Below, in pieces: positions 9,115 through 17,828 of a DNA stretch of 64,000 nt. The first letter of the stretch is position 1. Each line of letters opens with the position of its first letter. The stretch spans positions 62,001-126,000 of the forward strand of contig NZ_JAFMPQ010000010.1 in the NCBI RefSeq assembly GCF_020667845.1, read 5' to 3'. The stretch is from Cognatishimia sp. F0-27. Lineage in GTDB: Bacteria; Pseudomonadota; Alphaproteobacteria; Rhodobacterales; Rhodobacteraceae. The position numbers and the translations under genes were made by a program. The notes beneath the pieces are model-generated. The model was not told the DNA's origin and did no database searches. It was given only the letters and a program-made list of their open reading frames with translations.

Positions 9115-9944
9115 AGAAGGACCGCATCGCGGGTTGCGGCGTCGATCTCCGGTCGGTGACCAAACCACCGCTCGAATCCCGGAACGGCTTGATGCAGCAA
9201 CATCCCCAACCCGTCCACGGTGACACAGCCAGCCTCTTTCGCCACTCGCAGAAGGCGCGTTTCCAGAGGCGCATAGACCAGATCGGTCACAACCGTGCCC
9301 GGCATCAACCCGTCCAACGGCACCCGCAGCTCCTGTTTGCCGGTCATGCCAAGCGACGTCGTGTTGACGACGGTTGCGGCATCTTCGAACAGGTTGCCCG
9401 CCTGAACCCAATCATAGACGCGGATGCGATTTCCGAAATCATCCTTGAGTTTTTCTGCGCGCAGCCGGGTCCGGTTCGACAGGCGGATTTCCGGAACGCC
9501 CACGTCCAGCAAGGACACGATGACGGCGCGCGCCGCGCCACCCGCGCCCAGCACCGCAGCGGGACCCGATTTCGGATCCCAGTCCGGCGCGCCCTGGCGC
9601 AGGTTCTCGATAAACCCGTAACCGTCGGTATTGTCCGCGTGGATCAACCCATCCTTTCGGAAAATCAGGGTGTTGGCGGCACCAATCAGCGTTGCACGAT
9701 CCGAAATCAGATCGGCAATTTCCATCATCTGCTCTTTATAGGGGATCGTCACGTTCACTCCGACGAAACCGATCTTTGGCAGAAGACGCAACGTTTCCGC
9801 CAGCTTGTCATGCGGCACATCCATGGGAATGTAATGCCCGGGCAGCCCGTAGCGGCGCAGCCAATGCCCATGAAGCCTTGGCGACTTGGAATGCGCAATC
9901 GGTGAGCCGATGACACCGGCGAGCGGAATTTTCGAGAGTGTCAT
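9111..9944 (-). CDS. aroE: Shikimate dehydrogenase (NADP+)
   Basis: A 277-residue AroE that reduces 3-dehydroshikimate in aromatic amino-acid synthesis. Substrate-site motifs are [19 protein letters not shown] with the catalytic Lys, and NTDGYGF. The NADP site is GAGGAARA followed by NRT, and the C-terminal motif is GLGMLLHQA. The ATG at 9944 overlaps the maf stop by 4 bp; upstream in-frame sequence is within maf. Confidence 0.96.
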   Translation of the reverse strand: MTLSKIPLAGVIGSPIAHSKSPRLHGHWLRRYGLPGHYIPMDVPHDKLAETLRLLPKIGFVGVNVTIPYKEQMMEIADLISDRATLIGAANTLIFRKDGLIHADNTDGYGFIENLRQGAPDWDPKSGPAAVLGAGGAARAVIVSLLDVGVPEIRLSNRTRLRAEKLKDDFGNRIRVYDWVQAGNLFEDAATVVNTTSLGMTGKQELRVPLDGLMPGTVVTDLVYAPLETRLLRVAKEAGCVTVDGLGMLLHQAVPGFERWFGHRPEIDAATRDAVLL

Positions 9945-10540
9945 GCCGGGATCCTTCCGGTGATCGCCAGGTGATTGAGGAGTTCGAGAAGCGGCAGACC
10001 GAGGATCGTGAAGTGATCCCCGTGTATACGCGCAAACAGCCGCACACCTTCTTCTTCGAGCTTGTAGCCGCCAACGCTGTCTCCGATCCCGGGCCAGCAG
10101 CGCTCGAGATAGGCGTCGAGATAGGTCTCGGAGAGATCCCGCATGGTGAGACGGGCCACGCCCACATGGCGCCACACGGGTTCCGCACCCTCGTAAAGGA
10201 CAGCGGCGCTCAGCAATTGGTGGGTCTTGCCGCGCAGTTGGAGGATCTGCGCGCGCGCTTCATCGCGCGTGGCGGGTTTGGAGAAAACGGTGTTCTCGAA
10301 GGCCAGCACCTGATCGCAACCCAACACAAGCGCTTGCGGATGCCGCGCGCTGATCTTGCGTGCCTTTGCTTCCGCCAGCGTATCCGCAATGTCACGCGGG
10401 CTTGCGGCGTCACCGAGCATCGATTCGCGGATGGCGTCTTCGTCGACCCGCGCTGGTATCGTATCGATCTGCAATCCTGCGGATCGGAGAAGGCTGGCAC
10501 GGATTTGCGATCCGGAAGCGAGGATGAGGTCAGTTTTCAT
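9941..10540 (-). CDS. maf: Maf family nucleotide pyrophosphatase
   Basis: A 199-residue Maf/YceF-type protein that hydrolyses non-canonical or modified nucleoside triphosphates to monophosphates. It starts [11 protein letters not shown], with the catalytic Glu/Asp region GCDQVLAF and the closing [13 protein letters not shown] and LGLPLLELL motifs. The exact substrate cannot be told from sequence. It is the first gene of the leftward operon and directly abuts the candidate replication origin on its right, as in many alphaproteobacteria. Confidence 0.92.
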   Translation of the reverse strand: MKTDLILASGSQIRASLLRSAGLQIDTIPARVDEDAIRESMLGDAASPRDIADTLAEAKARKISARHPQALVLGCDQVLAFENTVFSKPATRDEARAQILQLRGKTHQLLSAAVLYEGAEPVWRHVGVARLTMRDLSETYLDAYLERCWPGIGDSVGGYKLEEEGVRLFARIHGDHFTILGLPLLELLNHLAITGRIPA

Positions 10541-10857
10541 GCGGATAGATCTGGGGACAACCCTGTGTCTCGAACCATGTATTGTTCTGAGGAAAAAGCC
10601 TCTCGGATGCAAGCTGGGGAGAAGCACGGCGGTTGTGCGCAAGATCGACCCGGGTTGTACGGGCTCTGAGTAGGATAACTTCGCTCTGTCGACAAAATGC
10701 GGGTTCCTGTGGGTGTCCAACAGGTCATCAACAGTGCATGGACAGGTCTAGAATCTTTATAACAAACTGAATTTATGAACTTTTTTGGAAAAAGACAAAT
10801 TTCATGCTCTTGCTGTCCACAGATTTATTCCCGGAACGGTCGTATGTGGAAAACGCG

Positions 10858-10872
10858 TTAACAGAGTGTTAA
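10858..10872. promoter_or_regulatory. CtrA-binding motif TTAA-N7-TTAA
   Basis: The sequence TTAACAGAGTGTTAA is a perfect match to the full CtrA box (TTAA, 7 bp, TTAA). It lies between two inverted DnaA-box-like sequences (10845-10853 and 10870-10878) and overlaps the second by 3 bp. In Caulobacter CtrA sites overlap DnaA boxes in oriC and block initiation. Whether CtrA binds here is inference. Confidence 0.5.
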
Positions 10873-10997
10873 TCCACAAGTCAGGCAGCCCTCTTCTTAC
10901 ATCATCAATTCTTCTATAATTCTTCATTTTTTATGAGTTCCCTCCGGTCCGGGCTGCGCAATTGACGAGTGAGGCTCAGGTGGTGTAGGGAACAGCA

Positions 10998-11019
10998 CCT
11001 CCTGTTCTGGAGGCTTTTT
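10998..11019 (+). terminator. Hairpin plus T-run in the rho leader (terminator or attenuator)
   Basis: CCTCC (10998-11002) pairs with GGAGG (11009-11013) across a 6-nt loop, followed by C and five T. It lies about 50 nt upstream of the rho ATG and points toward rho, so a transcript into rho would cross it. E. coli rho is autoregulated in its leader, so an attenuator is plausible; the stem is only 5 bp. Confidence 0.45.
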
Positions 11020-11071
11020 CGACAATGAAATGGAAAGGCGAGGCAGACGATGGCCTCGCGATGGGTATGCC

Positions 11072-12343
11072 ATGGGCGAAGAGACGTTGAATCTTGCGGA
11101 TTTGAAGGCGAAGAGCCCGAAAGACCTTCTTGCAATGGCCGAAGAGCTTGAGATCGAGAACGCCTCGACCATGCGCAAGGGCGAGATGATGTTCCAGATC
11201 CTCCGAGAGCGGGCGGATGAAGGATGGGACATCTTCGGTGATGGTGTGCTCGAAGTGCTCCAGGATGGGTTTGGTTTCCTGCGTTCGCCGGAAGCCAACT
11301 ATCTCCCCGGTCCCGACGATATCTACGTCTCGCCGGAGATGATCCGAAAATACTCCCTGCGGACGGGAGACAGCATCGAGGGCGAGATCAAGGCTCCGGA
11401 TGAGGCGGAGCGTTATTTTGCGCTCGTTTCGGTTGTGAAGATCAATTTTGAAGATCCGGAAAAGGCGCGTCACAAGATCGCGTTTGACAACCTCACACCG
11501 CTTTACCCCGATGAGCGTCTGAAGATGGAAATCGAGGATCCGACGATCAGGGATCGCTCGGCCCGGATCATCGATCTTGTGTCGCCGATCGGCAAGGGAC
11601 AGCGGAGCCTGATCGTTGCGCCGCCGCGGACCGGCAAGACGGTTCTGTTGCAAAATATCGCGCATTCAATCGAGAAGAATCATCCGGAATGCTATCTGAT
11701 CGTCTTGCTTATCGACGAGCGGCCTGAGGAAGTGACGGACATGCAGCGCTCCGTGAAGGGCGAGGTGGTGTCGTCAACCTTTGACGAACCGGCAACACGG
11801 CACGTTGCAGTGAGCGAGATGGTGATCGAGAAAGCCAAACGCTTGGTCGAACATAAACGAGATGTGGTTATCCTTCTCGACTCAATCACAAGACTTGGTA
11901 GAGCCTTCAACACAGTTGTCCCATCTTCTGGTAAGGTCCTGACCGGTGGTGTCGATGCAAATGCCCTGCAGAGGCCGAAGCGGTTCTTTGGTGCGGCACG
12001 CAACATCGAGGAAGGCGGGTCTTTGACGATTATCGCGACTGCGCTGATTGATACGGGCAGCCGCATGGACGAAGTCATCTTCGAAGAATTCAAAGGCACG
12101 GGTAACTCGGAGATCGTGTTGGATCGCAAGGTTGCCGACAAGCGGGTCTTCCCTGCGATTGACATCCTGAAATCGGGAACGCGGAAAGAAGACCTTCTTG
12201 TGGACAAGCTGAACTTGCAAAAGACTTTTGTCCTGCGTCGGATCCTCAACCCGATGGGCACGACGGATGCAATCGAGTTCCTGATCTCGAAGCTCAAGCA
12301 GACGAAGACCAACTCAGAGTTCTTCGATTCCATGAACAGCTGA
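11072..12343 (+). CDS. rho: Transcription termination factor Rho
   Basis: A 423-residue hexameric RNA helicase. It has the N-terminal Rho domain with the cold-shock RNP motif DGFGFLRSP near residue 70, then the P-loop APPRTGKT, Walker [17 protein letters not shown] (Q-loop region) and the R-loop GTGNSEI. I chose ATG 11072 ([12 protein letters not shown]), which matches the usual N-terminus; an in-frame ATG 14 codons upstream would add a basic, untypical extension. The gene is first in the rightward operon rho-mnmE-mnmG-rsmG-parA-parB, with mnmE starting 5 bp after its stop. Confidence 0.97.
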   Translation: MGEETLNLADLKAKSPKDLLAMAEELEIENASTMRKGEMMFQILRERADEGWDIFGDGVLEVLQDGFGFLRSPEANYLPGPDDIYVSPEMIRKYSLRTGDSIEGEIKAPDEAERYFALVSVVKINFEDPEKARHKIAFDNLTPLYPDERLKMEIEDPTIRDRSARIIDLVSPIGKGQRSLIVAPPRTGKTVLLQNIAHSIEKNHPECYLIVLLIDERPEEVTDMQRSVKGEVVSSTFDEPATRHVAVSEMVIEKAKRLVEHKRDVVILLDSITRLGRAFNTVVPSSGKVLTGGVDANALQRPKRFFGAARNIEEGGSLTIIATALIDTGSRMDEVIFEEFKGTGNSEIVLDRKVADKRVFPAIDILKSGTRKEDLLVDKLNLQKTFVLRRILNPMGTTDAIEFLISKLKQTKTNSEFFDSMNS

Positions 12344-12347
12344 TGTC

Positions 12348-13631
12348 ATGGAGACGATCTACGCCTTAGCAAGCGCGTCGGGGAAGGCCGGCGTGGCTGT
12401 GGTGCGCGTCTCTGGCTCTGCGGTGGACACGGTGTGCCTGCGTATGGCGGGTCGACTTCCGCAACCGCGTCTGGCGACTGTATGCCGAATTCAGGACCTG
12501 GAGGGCGGGTATCTGGATGAGGCGCTGGTCTTGAGATTTCTGGAAGGCGCCAGCTTTACCGGGGAGTCTGTTGTTGAATTTCACCTGCACGGCAGCCTTG
12601 CGGTGGTGTCGGCTGTTTTGCGGACGTTGGGTTGTTTTGATGGGTTGCGGCTTGCGGAGCCTGGGGAATTTACCCGACGCGCGCTTGAAAACGGGCGGAT
12701 GGAGCTCACGCAGGTTGAAGGTCTGTCTGATCTGATTGAGGCGGAAACGGAGGCACAGCGTGTCCAGGCGCTGCGTCAGCTTTCAGGGGCACTGGGGCAA
12801 AAGACGGCCGAGTGGCGGACCCAATTGGTGCAGGCTGCATCGCTACTGGAAGCGACGATTGATTTTGCCGACGAGGAGGTTCCTGTCGATGTTACCCCGG
12901 ATGTCGAGCGGCTGTTGCAGGCAGTTGATACGAGTATTCGCGGAGAACTGCGTGGGCTCGAGGCTGCGGAGCGCGTGCGGTCGGGATTTGTTGTTGCGAT
13001 TGTGGGCGCGCCGAACGCCGGAAAATCGACGCTATTGAACATGTTGGCGGGACGCGATGCTGCGATTACGTCGGAGATCGCAGGAACGACGCGGGACGTG
13101 ATCGAGGTGAGGCTGGACATCGCGGGTCTGGCTGTGACGCTCCTTGATACGGCTGGCTTGCGTGAAACGACCGATCCGCTTGAGGTTGCGGGGATATCAA
13201 GAGCACGGGTGCGAGCAGCAGAGGCGGATCTGCGTATTCACCTTGATGTGGCCGGGCAAGCTGTCGATGATTTGCTTCAGGAGAACGATATCTGCCTGGT
13301 GAGCAAAGATGACGATGGTGTGTTCGAGAATGGCGTGTCCGCCAAGACCGGGTGGGGTATTGATCGACTGATCTTGCTGCTTGAGAAACGACTGAAAGAT
13401 GTGCCGGCATCCGCGGGCTTGGTGAACCGGCAGCGTCATCGCGAAGCTTTGGAGCGAGGCCTTGATCATCTGGGATCAGCGATTGCTTTGGTGTCAGAGG
13501 GGTCTGACATGTATGATCTTGCAAGCGAAGAACTTCGCGCTGCAATCCACGGTCTGCAACGGCTTGTGGGCCAGGTGGACGTGGAAGATCTGCTGGGTGA
13601 GATATTTGCGAATTTTTGTATCGGCAAATGA
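12348..13631 (+). CDS. mnmE: tRNA modification GTPase MnmE
   Basis: A 427-residue GTPase that with MnmG installs (carboxymethyl)aminomethyl groups on U34 of certain tRNAs. The N-terminal folate-binding domain contains EFHLHG and GEFTRRAFENG-like EPGEFTRRALENG. The G domain has G1 GAPNAGKST near 220, GTTRD and DTAG. The chain ends in the invariant FCIGK. The G4 position reads SKDD rather than NKxD, and the segment before it is shorter than in E. coli. mnmG follows after 3 bp, so both partners are coexpressed. Confidence 0.95.
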   Translation: METIYALASASGKAGVAVVRVSGSAVDTVCLRMAGRLPQPRLATVCRIQDLEGGYLDEALVLRFLEGASFTGESVVEFHLHGSLAVVSAVLRTLGCFDGLRLAEPGEFTRRALENGRMELTQVEGLSDLIEAETEAQRVQALRQLSGALGQKTAEWRTQLVQAASLLEATIDFADEEVPVDVTPDVERLLQAVDTSIRGELRGLEAAERVRSGFVVAIVGAPNAGKSTLLNMLAGRDAAITSEIAGTTRDVIEVRLDIAGLAVTLLDTAGLRETTDPLEVAGISRARVRAAEADLRIHLDVAGQAVDDLLQENDICLVSKDDDGVFENGVSAKTGWGIDRLILLLEKRLKDVPASAGLVNRQRHREALERGLDHLGSAIALVSEGSDMYDLASEELRAAIHGLQRLVGQVDVEDLLGEIFANFCIGK

Positions 13632-13634
13632 GGA

Positions 13635-15512
13635 GTGTTTCACGTGAAACATGATCGGGTTGATGTGATTGTGGTCGGCGGCGGTCATGCCGGGACGGAG
13701 GCCGCCGCTGCCGCCGCGCGCATGGGTGCCGAGACACTCTTGATAACGCTGCGCTTGTCGGATCTTGGCGTCATGTCATGCAATCCCGCGATTGGCGGGC
13801 TCGGAAAAGGGCATTTGGTCCGTGAGATTGATGCGCTTGATGGGATCATGGGTCGCATAGCCGATAAGGCGGGTATCCAGTTTCGCCTTCTGAACCGTCG
13901 GAAGGGGCCCGCTGTCCAAGGCCCGCGTGCGCAGGCAGATCGCGCGTTGTACCGGTCCGCGATGCGCACAGAGATAGAATCGACGCCACATCTCACAGTT
14001 CTGGAGGCCGAAGTTGCCGATCTGTCGGTAAAGGGTGATCGCGTCACCGGTGTTCAACTGGCAGACGGCAGCATCATTCCCGCCGGTGCCGTGATTCTGA
14101 CAAGCGGCACATTCCTGAGAGGCGTCATCCATATCGGAGACCGTCAGATTGCCGGCGGTCGGATGGGTGACAGGCCTTCGGTCCGTCTTGCTGAACGGAT
14201 AGAGTCTCTCGGACTGCCATTGGGTCGTCTGAAGACAGGGACACCTCCGCGTATCGACGGAAAAACAATCGATTGGGCGCGTCTCGAAAAACAGCCGGGG
14301 GATGAGGATCCCGTCATGTTTTCCTTTTTCAGCAAGGCTCCCGAAGCTAGGCAGATCTCTTGCGGTATCACCGAAACAAACGAAAAAACGCATGAGATCA
14401 TTCGTGAAAACCTTGATCAGTCAGCGATGTATGGCGGACATATCGAGGGCGTTGGCCCAAGATACTGCCCTTCGATCGAGGATAAGGTCGTCCGCTTCGC
14501 GGATAAATCGTCGCATCAGATTTTCTTGGAACCCGAAAGCCTGTCCGACGATCTGATTTATCCGAACGGGATCTCGACCTCTCTGCCTGAGGAAGCCCAG
14601 CAGGCATATGTCCGGTCTATCCGCGGTTTGGAGCATGCGGATATCGTCCAGCCTGGCTATGCGATCGAATACGATTATGTCGATCCTCGCGCGCTGGATA
14701 GCCGTCTTCATCTGCGTTCGATGCAGGGCTTGTTCCTTGCGGGGCAGATTAATGGCACGACCGGTTACGAAGAAGCGGCCGCACAGGGTTTGGTGTCTGG
14801 CGCAAATGCGGCGGCCGAAGTTCTTGGGAAAGATGCGCTGATCTTTAGCCGGACAACCAGTTATATTGGTGTGATGGTGGATGATCTGACCACAAAGGGC
14901 GTCTCTGAACCCTATCGGATGTTTACGTCTCGCGCAGAATTCCGCTTGTCATTGCGAGCAGACAACGCGGATTCACGTCTGACGCCGTTTGGTCTGGATC
15001 ATGGGCTTGTTCAGGCAGAGCGTAGGTTGATGTTTGAGACGAAGGCTGAGGCACTGGAGGCAGCCAAAAGCAAATTGGTTGGCGCAAGGCTTCTGCCTCG
15101 AGATCTGGAAGCGGCCGGACTGAAAGCTCCGAAGGATGGACAGCCCCGGTCTGCTTATCATGTCTTGTCAGACCGTGATGTGGATTGGTCGCTCATATCG
15201 AAATTGGTGCCGGAACTGGAGACCGTTTTGCCGGATATTGCGGCCCAGCTGGAGAGAGAGGCGCTCTATGCGAGTTACGTTGAGCGCCAAAAAAGGGATG
15301 TTGCGGCGCTCGCAAAAGATGAGGGCTATCGCATTCCGGATGATTTTGATTATGACGCGCTTTCTGGTCTTTCCAACGAGATTACGCTCAAGCTGAAGAC
15401 CGTACGGCCGGAGACGCTGGCGCAGGCCGGTCGCATCGAAGGCGTGACACCGGCTGCTCTGACGTTGATCTTGGCCGCGCTCAAGCGACAAGCAATGTCT
15501 CGTGCGGTTTGA
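13635..15512 (+). CDS. mnmG: tRNA U34 modification enzyme MnmG (GidA)
   Basis: A 625-residue FAD protein, partner of MnmE. The FAD motif is [10 protein letters not shown] near the N-terminus, then [42 protein letters not shown] and [13 protein letters not shown]. The C-terminal helical domain binds MnmE and tRNA. The start is GTG at 13635, and the first codons (M-F-H-V-K-H) are written by a parS palindrome, which fixes the unusual N-terminus. It lies 3 bp after mnmE and 6 bp before rsmG. Confidence 0.96.
   Translation: MFHVKHDRVDVIVVGGGHAGTEAAAAAARMGAETLLITLRLSDLGVMSCNPAIGGLGKGHLVREIDALDGIMGRIADKAGIQFRLLNRRKGPAVQGPRAQADRALYRSAMRTEIESTPHLTVLEAEVADLSVKGDRVTGVQLADGSIIPAGAVILTSGTFLRGVIHIGDRQIAGGRMGDRPSVRLAERIESLGLPLGRLKTGTPPRIDGKTIDWARLEKQPGDEDPVMFSFFSKAPEARQISCGITETNEKTHEIIRENLDQSAMYGGHIEGVGPRYCPSIEDKVVRFADKSSHQIFLEPESLSDDLIYPNGISTSLPEEAQQAYVRSIRGLEHADIVQPGYAIEYDYVDPRALDSRLHLRSMQGLFLAGQINGTTGYEEAAAQGLVSGANAAAEVLGKDALIFSRTTSYIGVMVDDLTTKGVSEPYRMFTSRAEFRLSLRADNADSRLTPFGLDHGLVQAERRLMFETKAEALEAAKSKLVGARLLPRDLEAAGLKAPKDGQPRSAYHVLSDRDVDWSLISKLVPELETVLPDIAAQLEREALYASYVERQKRDVAALAKDEGYRIPDDFDYDALSGLSNEITLKLKTVRPETLAQAGRIEGVTPAALTLILAALKRQAMSRAV
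13636..13651. promoter_or_regulatory. parS centromere site 1
   Basis: A perfect 16-bp palindrome, TGTTTCACGTGAAACA, identical to the bacterial chromosomal parS consensus bound by ParB. It overlaps the GTG start codon of mnmG, and parAB lie 2.5 kb downstream. Confidence 0.93.
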
Positions 15513-15518
15513 CGCCAC

Positions 15519-16112
15519 ATGAATGTTTCACGTGAAACATCAGAGCGCTTGGAGCATGTCCTTGCGTTGCTGAACCGTTGGAATCCGACCATCAATCTTG
15601 TCTCCAAGGCAAGCTTGAGCGACGCCAGAGAGCGCCATATCAAGGACTCCATGCAGGTTTTCGACCATGCGCCAAGCAAGCCTACGAACTGGGTGGACCT
15701 CGGAACGGGTGGGGGGTTCCCCGGACTCGTGTGCGCCATACTCGCCCTCGAGAAATCACCCGAAATCCGCTTCACGTTTGTCGAGTCCGACACGCGGAAA
15801 TGCACGTTTCTAAGAACGGCCATCCGCGAAACTGGCGTTCAGGCAACCGTCCTGTCTCGCCGGATTGAAGACCTTGAGCCATTGAACGCAGACGTTGTGA
15901 CAGCACGTGCGCTGGCCCCTTTGACGACCCTCCTGCGCTACGCCGACCGGCACATGTTAAAAACCGGGCGCGGGCTTTTCCCAAAGGGAAAAAGCTGGCG
16001 TGAGGAATGCAACGAGGCAAAAGAGTCATGGCGCTTCGAAATGCAATCCCATAAAAGTAAAACCAACGCCGACGCGGTTATTCTGGAGATCTGGAACCTT
16101 GAACACCTCTGA
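15519..16112 (+). CDS. rsmG: 16S rRNA (guanine527-N7)-methyltransferase RsmG (GidB)
   Basis: A 197-residue SAM-dependent methyltransferase acting on G527 of 16S rRNA. The SAM loop GTGGGFPG is at 62-69. Upstream are NRWNPTINLVSK and RHIKDS, typical of RsmG. TARALAPL and FPKGK follow. The N-terminus (M-N-V-S-R-E-T-S) is encoded by a second parS palindrome. The 3' end overlaps the parA start by 14 bp. Confidence 0.95.
   Translation: MNVSRETSERLEHVLALLNRWNPTINLVSKASLSDARERHIKDSMQVFDHAPSKPTNWVDLGTGGGFPGLVCAILALEKSPEIRFTFVESDTRKCTFLRTAIRETGVQATVLSRRIEDLEPLNADVVTARALAPLTTLLRYADRHMLKTGRGLFPKGKSWREECNEAKESWRFEMQSHKSKTNADAVILEIWNLEHL
15524..15539. promoter_or_regulatory. parS centromere site 2
   Basis: A second perfect TGTTTCACGTGAAACA, extended to an 18-bp palindrome by A and T at 15523 and 15540. 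It lies in codons 2-7 of rsmG, 1.9 kb from parS site 1. A ParB array nucleating here would spread over mnmG, rsmG and parAB. Confidence 0.93.
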
Positions 16113-16914
16113 TCCCAAAGCGCGCGCTGACACCCGCATCATCGCCATTGCCAATCAAAAAGGCGGGGTCGGCAAGACAACAACGACCATCAATCTTGGG
16201 GCAGCGCTCTCGGAGCTCGGCTGTAAAGTGTTGATCGTTGATCTCGATCCACAGGGAAACGCGTCAACCGGCCTTGGAATTGAGCCGGATGCCCGCGACT
16301 TCACCACGTACGACCTGCTGGTGGACGAAGCACCGGTGGACCAAATCATTCAGCGCACGGCAACCGAGAACCTTTTTATCATTCCGACGACCGTGGACCT
16401 CAGTTCAGCCGATCTTGACTTGATGTCCAATGAAAACCGAAGCTTTCTTCTACATGACGCGCTTCGGCAATCCAGTCTGCGCGCTCTTGGCTTCGATATC
16501 GTCTTGATCGATTGTCCGCCGTCCCTGAACTTGCTGACCGTCAATGCGCTCGTCTCCGCGACGTCCGTTCTTGTGCCTCTCCAAAGCGAGTTCTTTGCGC
16601 TGGAAGGCTTGTCGCAGCTTATGCTGACAATTCGCGAAGTGCGCCAAACGGCAAATCCGGGCCTCCGTGTCGAGGGCGTTGTCCTCACGATGTATGATCG
16701 GCGCAACAATCTCTCGCAACAGGTTGAAGCTGATGCGCGCGATACGCTGGGCGACCTCGTGTTTTCAACCGTGATCCCACGCAATGTCAGGGTCAGCGAA
16801 GCGCCGTCTTATGCGCTTCCTGTTCTATCGTATGATACCAGCTCGAAAGGCGCAGTGGCCTATCGCGCTCTGGCACATGAAATCCTGAACAAAACGTCTC
16901 CAATTGCTGCCTAA
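16099..16914 (+). CDS. parA: Chromosome partitioning ATPase ParA
   Basis: A 271-residue deviant Walker-A ATPase that with ParB segregates the origin region. The P-loop KGGVGKTTT starts at residue 21, with DLDPQGNAS (A'), DCPPSL (Walker B) and the usual C-terminal half. I place the start at TTG 16099, preceded by GGAG 10 nt upstream and giving the normal short lead-in to RIIAIANQKGG. An ATG at 16000 would add 33 residues read from inside rsmG. It overlaps rsmG by 14 bp, and parB follows after 18 bp. Confidence 0.95.
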   Translation: MNTSDPKARADTRIIAIANQKGGVGKTTTTINLGAALSELGCKVLIVDLDPQGNASTGLGIEPDARDFTTYDLLVDEAPVDQIIQRTATENLFIIPTTVDLSSADLDLMSNENRSFLLHDALRQSSLRALGFDIVLIDCPPSLNLLTVNALVSATSVLVPLQSEFFALEGLSQLMLTIREVRQTANPGLRVEGVVLTMYDRRNNLSQQVEADARDTLGDLVFSTVIPRNVRVSEAPSYALPVLSYDTSSKGAVAYRALAHEILNKTSPIAA

Positions 16915-16932
16915 CGCGGAAAGGCCCCGGGA

Positions 16933-17820
16933 ATGAATGAACGCAAAGAACCACGCAGGGGCTTGGGTCGTGGACTTTCGGCCTTGATGGCTGACGTGGA
17001 GCCCGCCGTATCCACAAGCAGGCCCGCGCCGGACCGGACCATTCCGATCGAACAGATTGCACCCAATCCAGATCAGCCGCGTCGATCCTTCAGCGACGAC
17101 GAGCTCAAGGAACTTGCTGCATCCATCGCAACCAAGGGCATCATTCAGCCCATCATCGTCCGAAAGGCGCCGAGCGACGATGGCACCTACCAAATCGTTG
17201 CCGGTGAGCGCCGGTGGCGCGCAGCCCAGATGGCGCAGCTGCACGAAGTGCCAGCCATCATCCGAGACTTCACGGATATCGAAATCCTCGAAGTCGCCAT
17301 TATCGAAAACATCCAGCGTGCGGATCTCAACCCAATCGAAGAGGCCGCAGGTTACAAGCAGCTCATGCACCGCTTCGGGCACACCCAGGAAAAGCTCTCG
17401 GAAGCCTTAGGGAAAAGCCGCAGCCATATCGCGAATTTGATGCGCCTTCTGAACTTGCCCGACTCGGTGCAGGACATGGTCTCCACTGGCGTTCTCACGG
17501 CGGGACATGCGCGCGCCCTGATCACAGCCCCCAATCCTGAAGAGCTGGCCGAGAAGATCCGCGATCGCGGTCTGACGGTGCGCGAGGCTGAACGGCTGGC
17601 CAAGGAGAAAACACCAAAGCAACGACCGAACCGCATGGGCGCGTTGGAACTGGATGGAGATGCCGATACGAGGGCGCTGGAAGCGGACCTTTCGGCGGCT
17701 TTGGGCATGAGTGTAAAGATCGAACACAAGCCGAACCAGGAATCTGGCCGTGTGTCGATCAAATATGACACGCTTGAAAAACTCGATGCGCTTTGCGCCA
17801 TTCTTGGATCGGGGCGCTGA
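16933..17820 (+). CDS. parB: Chromosome partitioning protein ParB
   Basis: A 295-residue ParB/Spo0J CTPase-clamp protein that loads at parS. The N-terminus RRGLGRGLSALM is the ParA-stimulating peptide. The CTP-binding region includes GIIQPIIVR and GERRWRA at 91-97. IENIQRADLNPIEEA follows, then a helix-turn-helix around 145-185 (SEALGKSRSHIANLMRLL), and a C-terminal dimer domain. Its targets are visible at mnmG and rsmG. It is convergent with hemW, 8 bp away. Confidence 0.96.
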   Translation: MNERKEPRRGLGRGLSALMADVEPAVSTSRPAPDRTIPIEQIAPNPDQPRRSFSDDELKELAASIATKGIIQPIIVRKAPSDDGTYQIVAGERRWRAAQMAQLHEVPAIIRDFTDIEILEVAIIENIQRADLNPIEEAAGYKQLMHRFGHTQEKLSEALGKSRSHIANLMRLLNLPDSVQDMVSTGVLTAGHARALITAPNPEELAEKIRDRGLTVREAERLAKEKTPKQRPNRMGALELDGDADTRALEADLSAALGMSVKIEHKPNQESGRVSIKYDTLEKLDALCAILGSGR

Positions 17821-17828
17821 TCGCAAGA

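Larger units (their letters stand above)
10541..11071. other. Candidate chromosomal replication origin (oriC) region
   Basis: A 531-bp gene-free region where transcription diverges (maf operon left, rho operon right). DnaA-box-like sequences (consensus TTATCCACA) are CTGTCCACA at 10813-10821 (2 mismatches), TGTGGAAAA at 10845-10853 (reverse, 1 mismatch) and TAATCCACA at 10870-10878 (1 mismatch). A weaker one is TGGGGACAA at 10552-10560. Two AT-rich stretches flank the cluster (about 10750-10805 and 10900-10935) and could unwind. A GANTC site is at 10751-10755. parS sites and parAB lie 3-7 kb away. In Caulobacter and Sinorhizobium oriC lies in the comparable maf/hemE-rho neighbourhood; hemE is absent here. 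Location is inferred, not proven. Confidence 0.62.

Noticed and set aside
10552-10560. Additional DnaA box (TGGGGACAA) just upstream of maf
   Set aside because: Two mismatches to the consensus and 250 bp from the main cluster; mentioned only as a weak candidate.
10962-10991. rho promoter TTGACG with TAGGGA
   Set aside because: The -35 is good, but the -10 candidate is too poor at any acceptable spacing.
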